Shown: positions 36,471 to 48,556 of the stretch, piece after piece
Layout of the letters: each line of letters opens with the position of its first letter
How positions within the stretch are numbered: the stretch's first letter is position 1
Assembly (NCBI GenBank): GCA_946807835.1
Contig: OX327700.1
Coordinates: forward strand, 26,386,001 to 26,450,000
Reading direction: 5' to 3'
DNA length: 64,000 nt
Origin: Ailanthus altissimus
Lineage: Eukaryota; Streptophyta; Magnoliopsida; Sapindales; Simaroubaceae
Translations under genes and position numbers: made by a program
Notes under the pieces: model-generated
The model's database searches: none
What the model saw: the letters and a program-made list of their open reading frames with translations, nothing else
Told to the model about the DNA's origin: nothing

Positions 36471-39400
36471 TCTAAGAATAGTTCTATATTCAATAATATT
36501 TGATATTACTAAACCACAGATAGAGAAAAGTCATAATGGAAAGTGTTTCCACCGTTATAAGGTTTGAAATAGTAAATGTTACTATTCATCACACCTTGAC
36601 TTAAGAAAGATTGACTCATAAGATATCTGTTTGACTAAACATTAACATTTCATTAGCATTTGATGTTAACTCTGCAAGGGTATGAGATACCGCTTGTTAT
36701 TATCATATCTGCAAGATGTTGCATGATTTGAGAAATGCTAGATTACTATGAAATGAGAAGTTCAGCTTCACTTAGGTAATGCAGATTTCTTGAACGTGGT
36801 AGCCGTTAAAACTTCACAGTTACTTCTTATTTCTAGTAACAGCATTATTGTTGTATAATTGCTATTACGTGCCAAACATTATTAGGTAAATCATATCACT
36901 CCCTGTAGTTGACAGAGAGGGTTATCATAAAAATATGGAAATAGTTCCTTGTGATAATGATAATGATTTACTAACTGAATGTCAGTTAATGAATGGTCGT
37001 TATATCTTATATATAACAGGAAATGTTATAAGTGTAGAGGTGAACAGAATAAATAGTATTTCAGCAACTTAAATAATAATGAATAGTGGTATATATAAGA
37101 TTAGGTCATGTAGTCGTGAGACGACTATCCTAACTGGTTAAGGATGGTCAGATATTTGATCTGACTATAGTACATTGACTAGTTTATGAATTATGAATTC
37201 AAAAGAATATGGCCGAATCTTTATGTAGGTGTAAGACGCCAAGCCACTGGTTTATTGGATCTGGTACATATAGATATATTTAGTCCAATAAATCTTACTG
37301 TTATAAATGATTTCGATACTTCATTGTCTTTATAGTGATTGTCGCTATATAGACATGTGTTTCTAGGAAACGCAGGTCAGAATAATTTTGAAGTGTTCAA
37401 AATGTTCTGACAATGAAAGTAAAGAAACAAACTCTTATGTATATTGAGTGCTTTCGATTAGATCGAAGTAGTTTATACATAATCAGTAAATTCACAAATT
37501 ATTTAAAGAGAATATGATTCTCTCTCAGCATAGTCCTCCAGATACTCCTCAACATAAAGATGTTTAAGAAATGAGGAATCAGACTATATTAGATACAGTC
37601 TGATTGATATTGAGAATCGCTGATCTTCTAAAAATATCTATGAGGTTATATTTTAACATCTGCTACTCACTTATTAAATAATTCCATAATCGTTCCTACT
37701 ACTTTATATGAGATATAGACTAAATAGGAAACGAGTCTTAAGTATGTTAAGACTTAGTGTTATTCTGTTTTCATAAGAGTTATGCAACAGAATAAACTTG
37801 TATCCAACGGTACAAGTATTGGTTCATTTAGTATCCCAAGTGTATAATGGGATACCAATTCTATAATTCAGATGAACGAAATATATTCGTTTATCATGAT
37901 ATCACATTCCTAGAGAAAGCGTTTCTCATGGATTGTGGAGATTATAGAAAGATTGAACTTGATGAAGTCAATCTAAATATAGATGAACCAGTAATGGAAT
38001 TTTATTTTCAAATGAGTGAAATACCTTTAACACACAATGGTCATAGGTCCAAAAGGATATTAAGGCCATCATTTAGGTATGTTTGATACTTGAATGTACC
38101 CTTGATATTTTCTTAGTTGAAGAAATGGATCCTTTAACTTATGGAGAGATGATGTTTGACATCGATTCGGGAAAATAAAAAGATATCATAAAATTTGAAA
38201 TTGACTCAACGCATGACAATTAAGTCTAGGACTTAGTTGAGCTTCCTGTAGAAATTGTTTCTATCAGCAGTAAATCAGTTTACGCAGTGGAAGCAGTGTG
38301 GGCCCTATCTGAAGGAATAGTCCTTCATAGCCTGACTGATGATGAAAGGTTACACTCAGAGATCTAGGATCAATAATGAGGAAACCTTTTTCATCAGTAA
38401 CCATGCTAAAGTCAATTTAGATTTTGTTGATGACAAGATACCATAAAATTCGAATTTGACTCTAAGTATGACAATTAAGTCTAGGACTTAGTTGTGCTTC
38501 CTGTAGAAACTGTTTCTATCAGCAGTAAATCAGTTTATGCAGAGGAAGCAATGTGGGCCCTATCTGAAGGAATGGTCCTTCATGGCCTGACTAATGTTGA
38601 AAGGTTACACTCAGAGATCTAGGATCAATAATGAGGAAACATTTTTCATCAGTAACCATACTAAAGTCAATTTGGATTTTGTTGGCTATTGCTGCATATT
38701 ATGATTATGAAGACTGGCTTATAAATGTAAATAAGGTGTTCTGGGAAGTATATCTCCAACAAGAGATATGCAGAGAACAACTTGATGTTTTTGCATCCAA
38801 GCCTAACTTCTAATATAATGTGCAAATTAAGGAAGTCCATTTATGGACTTAAGCAGTTTTTCCAAAGTTGGAATCTTTGTTTAAATGATAAAATCAGAAA
38901 GTCTGGTTTTATCAGGAATAAAGAGGAAGCGTGTGTGTTCAGAAAGGGCAGTGAGAGTATAATTATCTTTTTAGTTCTCTAAAGTGGAAAGTATATACTC
39001 AATATTGGAAACGATGATTGGAGTAGAGCAAGTAAATCAGATAAGTGTTATCTGTGTAAAGAACTTCTTCATAAAAGATTTGAGAGAGACTTCCTATATA
39101 CTAGGTATAAAGCTTTATGGAGATATAGCTAGGAAGCTAATAAGACTCTCTCAAACGTCGTACATAGACTAAGTCCATGAAAATGTACAACTTGATTAAC
39201 TGTGAGACAGTTAAAGCCACTTTTGACATGGCAATCATCTTTCTTAGAGGAAGTGTCCTCGGGAAGAAGATGATAGAGTTAGAGTGTCTAACATCTCAGA
39301 TGCATTAGCTAGAAATAGATTAATGCATACCGTCTAATGTACGAAATCTGGATTTAGATGGTTGTAAGTGTTACAAGCTGGTATCTAATTAATCCAGATC

Positions 39401-39980
39401 ACGATCATTAAATGGTTGTGAAACATATCTGAAAATACTTGAGAAGTATAGAGGATAAGTTTATAAAATATGGAGAAAGTTTCTTACAAAAGAATGGATA
39501 CACATATTCAGACTTACGTCTGATCTGAATGGTAGAAAGTCTACATCTAGTTATGTGTTTCTCTTTATCAGTACCGGAGCTAGTTAAATGAGTGTTAGTA
39601 AAAGTCCACAGGTAATTCTGCCTTGGAGGTAGAATATGTTGCGGCTTGAGAAGTCAGCAAAGAAAGTACTATGGATATTCAAAATTAATTGCAGAGCTTT
39701 GAATAGTTCCAAGCTTAGTGGATCCTATCCCACTATATTGCAAAATAACGGTAATTGCTTAAGCCGAGAAGCCATAAGGCACACCAGTATTCTGATCATG
39801 TGAACTCTGGAAATCACATAACTAGAAAGTTCTTGGTAACAAGAGTTGTAATAAAAATCTAGGAATCAATCCTTGGATGTAGCGAACCCCCCTAAGCCTA
39901 AACTCCTATAGTGTTTGAGAAACACGTGGAGTGTATTGGTATGAGATACCAGTACGTATGGCACTGAAGCAAGTGGGAGT
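36471..39980 (+). pseudogene. Decayed copia pol of the long-LTR element
   Basis: Fragments in changing frames show the copia order. Integrase tail: about 37847 with GYQFYNSDERNIFVYHDITF and FLEKAF. Reverse transcriptase: 38680-38980 with LLAIAAYYDYEDW, then CKLRKSIYGLKQ and the KSGFIRNKEEACVF segment. Later RT: 39070-39170 with KNFFIKDLRETSYILGIKLY and RLSQTSYID. RNase H remnants: 39500-39670 with KSTSSYVF-like and AEY-like words. Many stops and frameshifts are present and the gag region is unrecognisable. A polypurine-like AAGTGGGAG at 39971-39979 should precede a 3' LTR, but the sequence jumps into an inverted leader copy instead. Confidence 0.82.
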
Positions 39981-39981
39981 T

Positions 39982-40173
39982 TGGATCCCATTGGGGTTTT
40001 ACTCCAGCCTCACGCTAAAGCAATATTGGCCTTTATAAAATGCACCCCAACAGCCCCGAAACTTGTCCTACAACTTAGCCAACACTTAGCTAACACTAAA
40101 AAATCACCCATAACAACACAAATTGCTCTGATACCAATTGTTGGGTTATGGGTTGGGCGAATTTACTATAGTG
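39982..40173 (-). repeat. Inverted copy of copia leader and LTR end
   Basis: Reverse complement of two pieces of the leader, about 36065-36130 and 35625-35755, fused with the intervening part missing; the junction lies near TTTATAAAATGC around 40035. It includes one inverted 20-bp motif at 40008-40027, the inverted primer site and the LTR end. It replaces the expected 3' LTR. Confidence 0.88.
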
Positions 40174-40376
40174 TGCACATGTATGTATGAGATATGTATA
40201 TTGTTTGTATGATGAACACAACCCACATGCAAGAGCACACTATAGTAAATTCGCCCAACCCATAACCCAACAATTGGTATCAGAGCAATTTGTGTTGTTA
40301 TGGGTGATTTTTTAGTGTTAGCTAAGTGTTGGCTAAGTTGTAGGACAAGTTTCGGGGCTGTTGGGGTGCATTTTAA
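40036..40376. repeat. Fold-back (large inverted repeat) of the LTR/leader junction
   Basis: Two near-identical arms of about 140 bp (about 40036-40175 and 40233-40376) face each other across a loop of about 58 bp made of LTR sequence (ACATGTATGTATGAG...CCCACATGC). Each arm contains the LTR end, the primer site and the first part of the leader. Confidence 0.9.
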
Positions 40377-41677
40377 GTGTTAAAAATGCAAACCAGTGAA
40401 AAACAGCACCTGGAACGCTGCAGCGCTAAGGTCCAGCGCGGCAGCGTTCATATGAACGCGGGAGCGCTGGGTGTATGACGCCCCAGCGCGAAGTACCGCA
40501 GGGGCGCTGATTGTCTTGCGCCCCAGCGCTGGACAAGGGCGAGGGCGCTGGTTTTCTGGCGCCCCAGCGCGGGAAGCACTGCTTCCAGCGCGCCCGCGCG
40601 GGTAAGGCAGCGCCGCAGCGCTGAGGCTTGTGAAGCCCTAGCGCGGCAGCGCTATAAGACCAGCGCCGCGGCGTTCTTACACTAAAAAAAAAAAAAAAAA
40701 AAAAGAGTAAAATCTTTTTATTTTTCAGCATGTGGGGGTTTATGAGATGTAATAATAAGGGTTATTAGTTTACATGATAAACCAAGAAAATAATATTTTT
40801 ATTATTTTATTTATTTTTGTAACCACAATGGGGGCCCCACTGGTGGGGGTTAATTGTGCTTGTACAAAAATGAATAATTGATTGAGAATAACCTCTCATG
40901 TGATGAGAGCATATAATATGAAAGCCTGTAATTAAAATATCTCTTAATTAGATTGAAATTTATTATATTATGTGATAATATTTTAAATGGTCCGTCTTGT
41001 CAATACGGTGTGAGATGGGTCACTATGGTCTTTCCCAATATTGCTTTAGCGTGAGGGATTTGGTCGGTGTGACTTGGTCTAATGCCGGTAAAACATGAGA
41101 TGAATCAAATATATGCGAACATATTATCCAATATTGCTTTAGCGTGAGGATAGTGTCAGTAACATATATTTGAGCATTGATGAGTTAATCTGAAATACAG
41201 TTACCCAATATTGCTTTAGCGTGAGGGTAATGTGTATTTAGGATCAGTAGTAAGAGTTGTATGAGATACAATTGACAAGAGTTGTCTACCTGTTGGATTT
41301 ATAAAGGCCAATATTGCTTTAGCGTGAGGCTGGAGTAAAACCCCAATGGGATCCACTTCCCTCTGTATAGTTTAAAATGTTATACTATCTTATCCCGTGT
41401 GAGAGATTAAAGGGATTAAGTAAAGCAGTGGGAGGGCGTTTTTAGATTAAAAAATGTATAACAGTTATACCCATGATCTAAAACGTAATTTATTAACAAT
41501 AAGAAATGTTCTGCTACGCATCTCCTATTTTGTCTTATAGAGATAAGATGATTATCTTATAGAGATAAGATACTTGTCTTATAGAGATAAGATGAGTACG
41601 AGCAATCCGTTACTAATCTTGAACAAATACCAAAAACTATAGGGTACTGAATAAAATATGTAAGACTTGCTTATGAA
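40174..41677 (+). mobile_element. Second copy of copia LTR end, primer site and leader
   Basis: Direct copy of 35561-36470. 40174-40376 matches 35561-35760, and 40987-41677 matches 35761-36470 with very few differences and one fewer copy of a 19-bp repeat unit. Between the two parts lie 610 bp (40377-40986) absent from the other copy, joined at a TTTTAA shared by both edges. It stops abruptly where the SINE block begins. Confidence 0.9.
40405..40680. repeat. GC-rich hairpin array in copia leader
   Basis: About 275 bp that is strongly GC-rich in an otherwise AT-rich window. It is built of recurring AGCGC/GCGCT words. Several units form perfect hairpins, for example GGGGCGC paired with GCGCCCC around 40502-40525, and GGGCGC paired with GCGCCC around 40547-40567. 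It is followed by an A-run of about 20 at 40684-40704. Frames through it are compositional and not genes. Confidence 0.85.
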
Positions 41678-41679
41678 TT

Positions 41680-42268
41680 TGTTAGGAGTATGTGGGGTCC
41701 ACCAACTCTTTGGTCCACTAGCTGGGTGACACCTCAGAGCCACTAGCACACCCACATATCCTCCGCAGGTTACCTGCACCCCCAAGGAATCGAACCCCCG
41801 CCCCCATCTCCATGGAGGCCTTATAGGCCTTTAGAGGTTCGTCCTTGTACCCATTGGGCTGGCCAGCTCAGTGGGTACAAGGACGAACCTCTAAAGGCCT
41901 ATAAGGCCTCCATGGAGATGGGGGCGGGGGTTCGATTCCTTGGGGGTGCAGGTAACCTGCGGAGGATATGTGGGTGTGCTAGTGGCTCTGAGGTGTCACC
42001 CAGCTAGTGGACCAAAGAGTTGGTGGACCCCACATACTCCTAACAAAAAGGCCGGCCTTTTTGTTAGGAGTATGTGGGGTCCACCAACTCTTTGGTCCAC
42101 TAGCTGGGTGACACCTCAGAGCCACTAGCACACCCACATATGAGGGCGGGGGTTCGATTCCTTGGGGGTGCAGGTTACCTGCGATGGATATGTGGGTGTG
42201 CTAGTGGCTCTGAGGTGTCACCCAGCTAGTGGACCAAAGAGTTAGTGGACCCCACATAATCCTAACAA
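41680..42268. mobile_element. Four alternating copies of a tRNA-derived SINE forming palindromes
   Basis: A tRNA-related SINE occurs as minus (41680-41862), plus (41863-42049), minus partial (about 42058-42141) and plus partial (about 42143-42268). The complete plus copy has a perfect A box (AGCTCAGTGG, 41865-41874) and a perfect B box (GGTTCGATTCC, 41929-41939). Its tail reads CCTAACAAAAA. The first two copies form a palindrome of about 366 bp centred between 41862 and 41863 at CTGGCCAG. The second and third form an exact 176-bp span centred at 42053/42054 on AAAAAGGCCGGCCTTTTT. The third and fourth form a stem with a 46-bp loop. The block begins TGTTAGGA and ends TCCTAACA. Confidence 0.9.
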
Positions 42269-44585
42269 GCACCACGTGGCGCAACAGTAGAATATCATAA
42301 ACATTGAGTCCACGATGCTACAACGAGATGGCCCCGAGATTGCTGAAATCGGACAGTGGCTGACCACCACACTTGTTAGCGTTTGGCTTTGGCCAAACTC
42401 TCTAACAATACAATTTTGACCAAAATTTAATATTTTTTTATATTATTCTAACTCAATTTTTATGTTTAATTCACTTATTTCTAACTTCAAATACAATTCG
42501 TACCTCATTTCTAACAAATATCAAATTTTTTTAAAAGTTTTAAAAAATTTATCAAAAATCGATAATTTTTTATGATTTGAAGTAGCAAATATAATGTGAA
42601 AATTTTGATTTACGCAGTGACAACTTTAAAATCTTTTATCCAACAAAATTATTCAATACTCTTGTATGGTTTGGTGAAGAGATAATGGAGATAGTTTGTG
42701 TTTTTTATTTAAGGTTATAAAAGTTCAATTTTGAAATGTTTAACTAATAAAAAAATGATGAAATTAAATTTGGTTAAAAAATAATGATAAATATTCAGGA
42801 TTATTTGTGAAATTTTTTTTTTTAAGAGTTTCTTTCATTTCTTTGATATTGTCCAAATCCTTTTTTTTTCTTCTGAAAAAGAGGGATAAAAAATCTTTTT
42901 GGTGGATACTAATTTTTTGTTGTGTTTAATTTCCCTCTTTTCAAACGTAGCTTCTTTATATATATATATTTTAATTTTTTGTTTCGAAAATTTATTTTAC
43001 TTTCAATTTCTTAATTAAAATAGGTGAGGATATTTAGTATAAATAGTAAATATAAGTATAAATAAAAGAATACTTGTTAATCCAAAAAATTAATTTTATC
43101 TTACAAATTTTAAATTTATTTGTTGAGAAAATGTAACTAAAATTTTTGTTATTAAATAATGCTAAGATGGTTTTTCCAATACGTAAGTTAGCAAAATATA
43201 GGAAAGTGGTTAGAGTGCCTTTTGTGAAAAAAAAATATATAATTATTTTTAATTATTGGGACTTTTTTTTTTTTATAATTGGCTTTTATTATTTTATCAC
43301 GAAAATTTAAGATTTTAATTTTACTGTAATTTGCAATAAAAGCAAAGTTAATGAGATTGATTCTCATCTTAAGAATTTTAAATCTTCCCCTATTAAATGA
43401 TGATTGATTGAGAATTTTTTATGCATAAAATTTAGCGTAAATGCAAGCCTTTAACATTTTATGAGTCTTAACACATATGGGAAGGTACCAATGGCCTTCT
43501 CAAGTTTTAGACCTTAATACCAAACGAATCTTCGTTGGAACAGATGGACTTTTAGTTCCTAGTCCATGTGATCAGCTAGGCCAAATTTAAGCCTCGATTC
43601 CTTATGACCAACGTGCCCTTAAGCCTTAAGATCGCTTGAATTGTGCCTTGAACTCCGATGGAGCCTCCGAGGAACGTGCCCTTAAGCCTTTAACCTCTTT
43701 AATTAAATTTTTTTATTGTATTCGAACTAATAACCAACCTACCCCACAAATTAATCGTGATGTTAACCAACCAATAAAATTATTGGCTACAAATAACTTA
43801 TTATTGTTGCATCTACAATCGTGAAAAATATCATATTTGACATTTATTGAAAATGTGATTACTAATAAAAATTACTTTTGTAATGATTATTTAAAACAAT
43901 CAATAATAAGTATAAATATGAGATGAGTTGTATATTTGATGTGATGCTTTGAACAAACTTTAGATGGCGAATTATGCAGTTCAGATTCTGATCCTAAGTA
44001 GAGAGCACCGTATGTACTCTGTTCCTAATACACACTGGAAGATTTCTCGACTAGTTTTATGTAATTTTCAGAATCTACGATCTTTAGTGGACCCATCTGG
44101 TAAGACGTGGCATATATAGACAAGACCTACCAAAAGATGTTGTCGGTGCTGCATCATCTTAATTTTCGCACTTTGCGGTCAAAACTGATCTGAACACAAT
44201 TTTCTTTTTTTCTATTTGTTGAAAAAAAAAAGTTTATAAAATAAGTATAAATAAAGATTTTTATATTTATAACTTTACTTTAATATCACTAAAAAATTTA
44301 TTGTAGAATAATCTATAAAATATTTAGAACTTTACTCTTTCGTAATGTAATTGTTTGCTAGTGACCGAGTACTTGGTTACGGCAGTAAAGTGTTTCTAGA
44401 AATAAAAATAGTTTTGATTTATTGAAGTCTCGGGTGGAAAATTGTTTCTTTCTTTTAAAGAAATACAATTTTTTTTAAAAAAAATATGGTACAAAAATTT
44501 ATCTTAATTTTTTTAACTTTTTGTAACTATTTGTTCCATTTAAAGTTTCTAAAAAATAGAACATCACAAAATTACCTATTTGCCT
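42269..44585. other. Spacer without recognised gene
   Basis: The first 150 bp are GC-moderate and include a small hairpin GTTTGGC/GCCAAAC near 42378; this piece does not continue the copia leader, so it belongs to another element or the host. The rest is AT-rich with poly-T and poly-A runs. The frame at 43636-43824 is not recognised. Confidence 0.45.
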
Positions 44586-47500
44586 TCAATTTCTTTTCGA
44601 ATTTATGGAAACAACATTGTACTCTTACCAAAAAAAAATTTAATGTTCAAGTTAATAATTGACTAAAAAATGACGCTGGTATATAAAGAGTATTTCAAAA
44701 ATTAAGTAAGAGAATGATAAATAAATTGTGTATTGAATAAGAATACTAAACATTGAATATGGAATGTATAATGAACTATGAGTCGAGGTTACATGCTTAT
44801 TTATAGTATACAAATTTAAATTTGTATTAAAATGTGAATTCATGAATCCAAATTCCTATGAAGGTATAAATTTAACTAAATGAGTTAATTAAAAATTATA
44901 ATTCATTTTAAACAAAGAGAATGATTAAAAACTCATTTACTTGTGAGAAATTATTTTTTATACAGAATGACAATTGATCAATTAAATTATGAATAAGATT
45001 CAAAATTTAATATGTTTTAACATCTACATGATATGCATGACTCGTTCGTGAGACCCATAGGTTGGCAGGGCTAGTTACCTGACATGATAGATTCGAAATA
45101 TGGGTTTCACAGATTAAACTATGTGCGAGCTGGTTAGGCCGACCAATAATGGGCCCAATAAATGCCTCCTAAATATGAAGGAGTAAAAGCATTTATAGAT
45201 GCACTCCTTTACTTTTCTACCAAAAAACACTTCATATTTCAAACTTTCATGCTTCTCGTTCCTTTTTATGGAGATACTATTTCTGGCGGTTATGTCATTT
45301 TGAATGGTAAATATATTTTTGTTGTAAAGGATGAATACATATCAGAGCATTTCAAAGCTTATAGATTTGCTTGGAATATTATAAACAACCTTTCTGTTTT
45401 TGTCAATTTGATCTATAAGCAACAATATTTACTTTTATTTGCAGTTTAGTCTTTAAACAGACTTGTGCAAAAGGAATGTTTCCATGCATGTGACAAAATA
45501 ATCATGTGAGAGAAAATGGTAAGTCATACTTCTTATGATAAACCTTAGTGTATACATGATAAAATGTAAAAAATTTGAGCAAGTGTCACTTCCAAAAAAA
45601 TATAATAATCAGAATACAATATTAAAATAGTTATAGATAAGGCTAAGTGATACTTCTTGATCATTTTCTGTATTGATCTTATTTGTTAGATTTATCCGTT
45701 GAGGGATTGTTGAACTTTCAACTACAGTGGTGTAGTTGCTTAGAAAGTCCTTTATTGCATACTTTATAATTTTAAAAGATAATTTTAAATTTTGGTGCTT
45801 CTTACAAAAATGTGTTGTACTTATTATAAAAGTATTTTGTAATATTGTACTTTTCGAGAGGAAAGGCTTTTACTTTCATTTTTATGAAAGCTGATACAAC
45901 GCTTTACTTTTTGGAAAAATCTTTGATATGCTTGCTTTAAAGGTAAAGGCATTGAACCATTCCAAATAAGTCTTTAGATACTGGTGCTTTTTGGTAACGA
46001 TGTTGGACTTTACCAGAGTAGTCTTTTAATGCTTTCAAAGTCATCCTAAAACACATAATTCTTTCTAATTATCCTAAGCTTAAAGTGGGGCCTCCCTACA
46101 CTCATTTTAAAAAGCAACTTGATTCTACTAGAAAGGCGTGTCCTGTGAATATTCATGTAATCGACTTCTATTCAATAATAATCTAAAACACCTACTTGTG
46201 TTTTAAGGGGAATGATCATTTAGTACATCCTCCTCTCCCCCAAAGAAGGCTTTTGATATACGAATGTTTCATGTGAAGAACGAGTAAGCGTTATTTATAA
46301 GATAAGCCCATGAAAGTATAAAAAGGTTAGTAAAGTGATTATAAAATATAATTGATCGGATAATATAATTGATACTTCCTTGATTTCATCAAGAATTGTT
46401 TTTTTGATGACGCAGAAGTATGTGACTCTTTTAGATGTTATCATCCTTAAATGAGATTTTACTGACTCTCATAGGTTCTACTTTTACAAAGGATCCTATC
46501 GAGATTAGTGATTCAGAGGGTCTGAACCTCCCTCTTGAAACGAAACTAAAGAAGTGAGGTGAAAAGACGACTGATGTAGGCTTATGTTAGAGAAAGAGTT
46601 CGAAGAGGAGGTATCCTCCTCCCCATTTGCCTCGTGAGCTATCACGTCTTGTTATAGGCTTTCGCAAGAATTTTCAAATGATTCTGCTTGACTCTGTTGT
46701 AATTTTTTAAGATGCATGTGTACTTCTAAGTTGAATTTATATTGTTAATAATGAAAAAGAATTTTTTAATAAATATACTTCCTTTTTCTTATGTTTGTTT
46801 TTATAATTCGTTATGCTGTGAATGTTATGAAAACTTACTAAGTGCTTTAAATGGTATTGATTAGCTAAATAAATAGAATATGTAATTGATATAGATTAAG
46901 TAAAGAAATGACAGAGTATGTGATGGAAGTAGATACTTCCTTGTTTGGGATGTATATTGTTATCCTTGAAAGTACTCTTTTTATTTCTAGATGTGATTTT
47001 TGTTCCTTTTGAATGATGCTTTTATGTCTTCTTTTAAGAGAAGGTATTTCCTTCATAAATAAGGAAACTTGCTAATTTAGTTTTTTTTTAGCGTTATTTT
47101 ATGCTTCTTATGACATGAAGGTGTTTCCTTTTTGTTCATTACGAGCTTTGTGCTTTTTGGTATAGGATGTAGTTTGGGTGAGTCCTCATTGTATTTTTAG
47201 TATAGTTTATTCCCCTTGACACTTGTATTCATAGAGTCTATTCCTTAAATATGGAAGTTTGGTTGATTTATATGTTTTTAAGGTTGAGGCACGGGCTCTT
47301 TCGAAAAAGTAGTGCTGGCGGTGCTTCCAAAATTAAGGCATGAGACTCATCCAAAAAAAGTCTTACTGATGGTGCTTCCAAAGATAAGGCATGAGACCCT
47401 CCAAAAGAAGTCTTATTAGTGATGCTTCCTAAGTTAAGGCACGAGACCCCTAAAGAAAGTTTTTTCTCATGGTGCTTCTCGAGTTATGGCATAAAGCCCT

Positions 47501-48114
47501 CCAAGGGTATTCTGACGAATTGTTGCTTCCTAAGCTAAGGCATGAGGCTCCCAAGGAAAGTCTTACATATGGTTGTTTCCTAAGTTACGGCTCGGGCGTA
47601 TTGGATAGAACAACATCAATTTCTCCTCGAATTTGTGGGAACAATACTGTTTTCTTGCAAATAATAGTACACCAATGGTCAAGTCAGTATTTGATAAAAA
47701 AAATAATGGTATTGGTGTGTGAGGATTGTCTCAAAGATAAGTAGGAGAGTGATGAATAAATTATATATCGAATAAGAATATTAGATATTGAAAATAGAAT
47801 GTAGATTAAATATGAGCCAACATTGATTTATAGCTCATAAATCCAAATTCATATTGTGTGAATTCATGAATTCAAATCCCTATCAAAGTATAGTAATAAT
47901 TATATTTAAATTTATCAGAAATTCCCTCCACTTGTGGGAAATTCGTCTTTATACAGAATAATAATTAATCAATTAAATCTTGAATAAGATTCAAATTTTA
48001 ATCAATTCATGTCTTCCAATGATACTCATGACTCATTTGTGGGAATAACATGCCAAGTTACCTAGCATGATGGATTTAAAATTTAGGCTTTACGAATTGG
48101 GCTATGCGCGAGCG
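44586..48114. mobile_element. Decayed LTR element with two about 0.5-kb direct repeats
   Basis: 44586-45130 and 47616-48114 are colinear direct repeats. Shared landmarks are TCAATTTC..TCGAATTT at the start, AGAGAATGATAAATAAATT-like and GTGAATTCATGAAT words in the middle, and CTATGTGCGAGC/CTATGCGCGAGC at the end. The divergence is high, consistent with old LTRs. The interior holds one open frame (45162-45449, MPPKYEGVKAFIDALLYF...) that may be a remnant of a plant retroelement gag, and a repeat array near its right end. Exact termini and target duplication could not be fixed. Confidence 0.65.
47280..47600. repeat. Imperfect about 60-bp tandem repeats
   Basis: About six degenerate units share GGTGCTTCCAAAGATAAGGC, ATGAGACCC-like and CAAAGAAAGTCTTA-like words. 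Related words (GGCATTG, GGTGCTTTTTGG) appear again near 45945-46010. The array sits directly inside the right-hand long repeat of the decayed LTR element. Confidence 0.75.
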
Positions 48115-48556
48115 ATAATTAACTTAACATCATTATTTCATTATCCAATAATTATTTGAAACATCACATTTGGAATTAAAAGTTTGAAAGTATAGCATAA
48201 TTATTAATTATATATACTTTTGGTAAAATATTTATACTATATATTGATTTAGTCAAAATGTGTTTCAGAAATTATGAATACAATAGAGGAGTGATAATTT
48301 TTCAGTTCTAATTTATAGCTTAATATGATATAATTTAAATACGACTAATTATTCTATTATAAAATAAACAAGCTTGTTATTATACATCAATTCACAAACC
48401 AGTGTTGCTTTTGATTTGTAAAAGCTTAGAATATAAAATGTCTCCTAACTTGTGTAACAAATGACTTAAAATGCACTTATAAGTGATAATTAAATTGATA
48501 CAAAAAATAAAAAAATTGTTATTCAAAACTTGAATATTTAACACAAAAATAGTTAC

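Noticed and set aside
40426..40731. Minus-strand open frame of 101 codons across the GC-rich block
   Set aside because: It is kept open by low stop density in GC-rich repeats and a poly-A/T run; there is no domain and it coincides with the hairpin array.
41865..41939. tRNA gene
   Set aside because: A and B boxes are perfect but 64 bp apart and no cloverleaf or acceptor stem follows; the same unit recurs in other orientations, so it is a SINE head.
41579..42128. Mirror-image open frames with identical peptides on both strands
   Set aside because: They are a by-product of the SINE palindrome; the same sequence is read on opposite strands.
45162..45449. Host gene of 95 codons
   Set aside because: It lies between two diverged long direct repeats and its sequence looks like a retroelement gag remnant; no exon structure supports a host gene.
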